Shown here: piece after piece, positions 59,768 through 60,000 of the stretch | How positions within the stretch are numbered: position 1 is the stretch's first letter | Layout of the letters: every line of letters begins with the position of its first letter | DNA from: Owenia fusiformis | Taxonomy: Eukaryota > Annelida > Polychaeta > Sabellida > Oweniidae | NCBI GenBank assembly: GCA_903813345.2 | Contig: CAIIXF020000007.1 | Location: 7,509,730-7,569,729, forward strand | Direction: 5' to 3' | DNA length: 60,000 bases | Translations under genes and position numbers: made by a program | The notes under the pieces: model-generated | Told to the model about the DNA's origin: nothing | Database searches by the model: none | The model's input: the letters and a program-made list of their open reading frames with translations, nothing else

Positions 59768-60000
59768 CTGAAATAAAATATAATATTTCTCATGTGAAAT
59801 CAGTTGGAATTGTAAAAATGAAATCTTATCGAAATACATACTATTTTAATAGGCATTTGAAATTGGAAATTAAATAGGTCTTAAAATTTATCTTAACTTA
59901 TAGAAAAGTGCAATAAGTATGAGGTGATGGTATGTTTACTCAAGTGCTGTAGTGTGTACATCTGTTTAATACCAGCTCCTTAGACAAAGGCTAAACACCT

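Overview
The window is animal nuclear DNA from a bilaterian, probably an aquatic invertebrate. It is AT-rich, its genes have canonical GT-AG introns and metazoan families, and most of it is dispersed and tandem repeats. I cannot name the species. The base composition and repeat style would suit a mollusc or another spiralian, but this is only an impression.

The backbone is one very long minus-strand gene, the TRRAP orthologue (HEAT/TPR scaffold and pseudokinase of the SAGA and TIP60/NuA4 acetyltransferase complexes). I placed 36 consecutive coding exons between 59767 and 29115. They join in one open frame of 1974 codons, the middle half of the protein. The N-terminus lies beyond the right edge. 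The FAT, pseudokinase and FATC part is not in the window, so the next intron would be over 29 kb. An 11 kb TRRAP intron (32882-43979) holds two other genes in divergent order: an intronless seven-transmembrane receptor (minus, 34590-35597) and a three-exon SLC10-type sodium/bile-acid-like symporter (plus, 37651-39912).

The left 29 kb, which would lie inside the last TRRAP intron, carries a plus-strand cluster of four small secreted cysteine-rich peptide genes (CxDC...C...C) at 1.8, 13.9, 17.9-25.2 and 27.9 kb. They are separated by mobile DNA: a broken LINE (5.95-10.05 kb) split by a 1.63 kb CACTA-like element with a 3-bp target duplication; two adjacent fold-back elements with mariner-like ends (15.0-16.9 kb); three 1.76 kb-class tandem hairpin-ended units full of AGGTCA motifs (18.8-23.8 kb); and arrays of a family rich in ATGGCGGCCAT.

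The most striking signal recurs across all three multi-exon or acceptor-bounded gene types: minisatellites whose unit is a splice junction. A piece of exon plus its 3' or 5' splice site is tandemly copied. This occurs at two secreted-peptide start exons (93 bp), the SLC10 second exon (75 bp), and three TRRAP exons (63-bp acceptor unit; 39-bp and 22-bp donor units). The acceptor-side units are all multiples of three and mostly open in the coding frame, so each array is a ladder of potential in-frame alternative acceptors.
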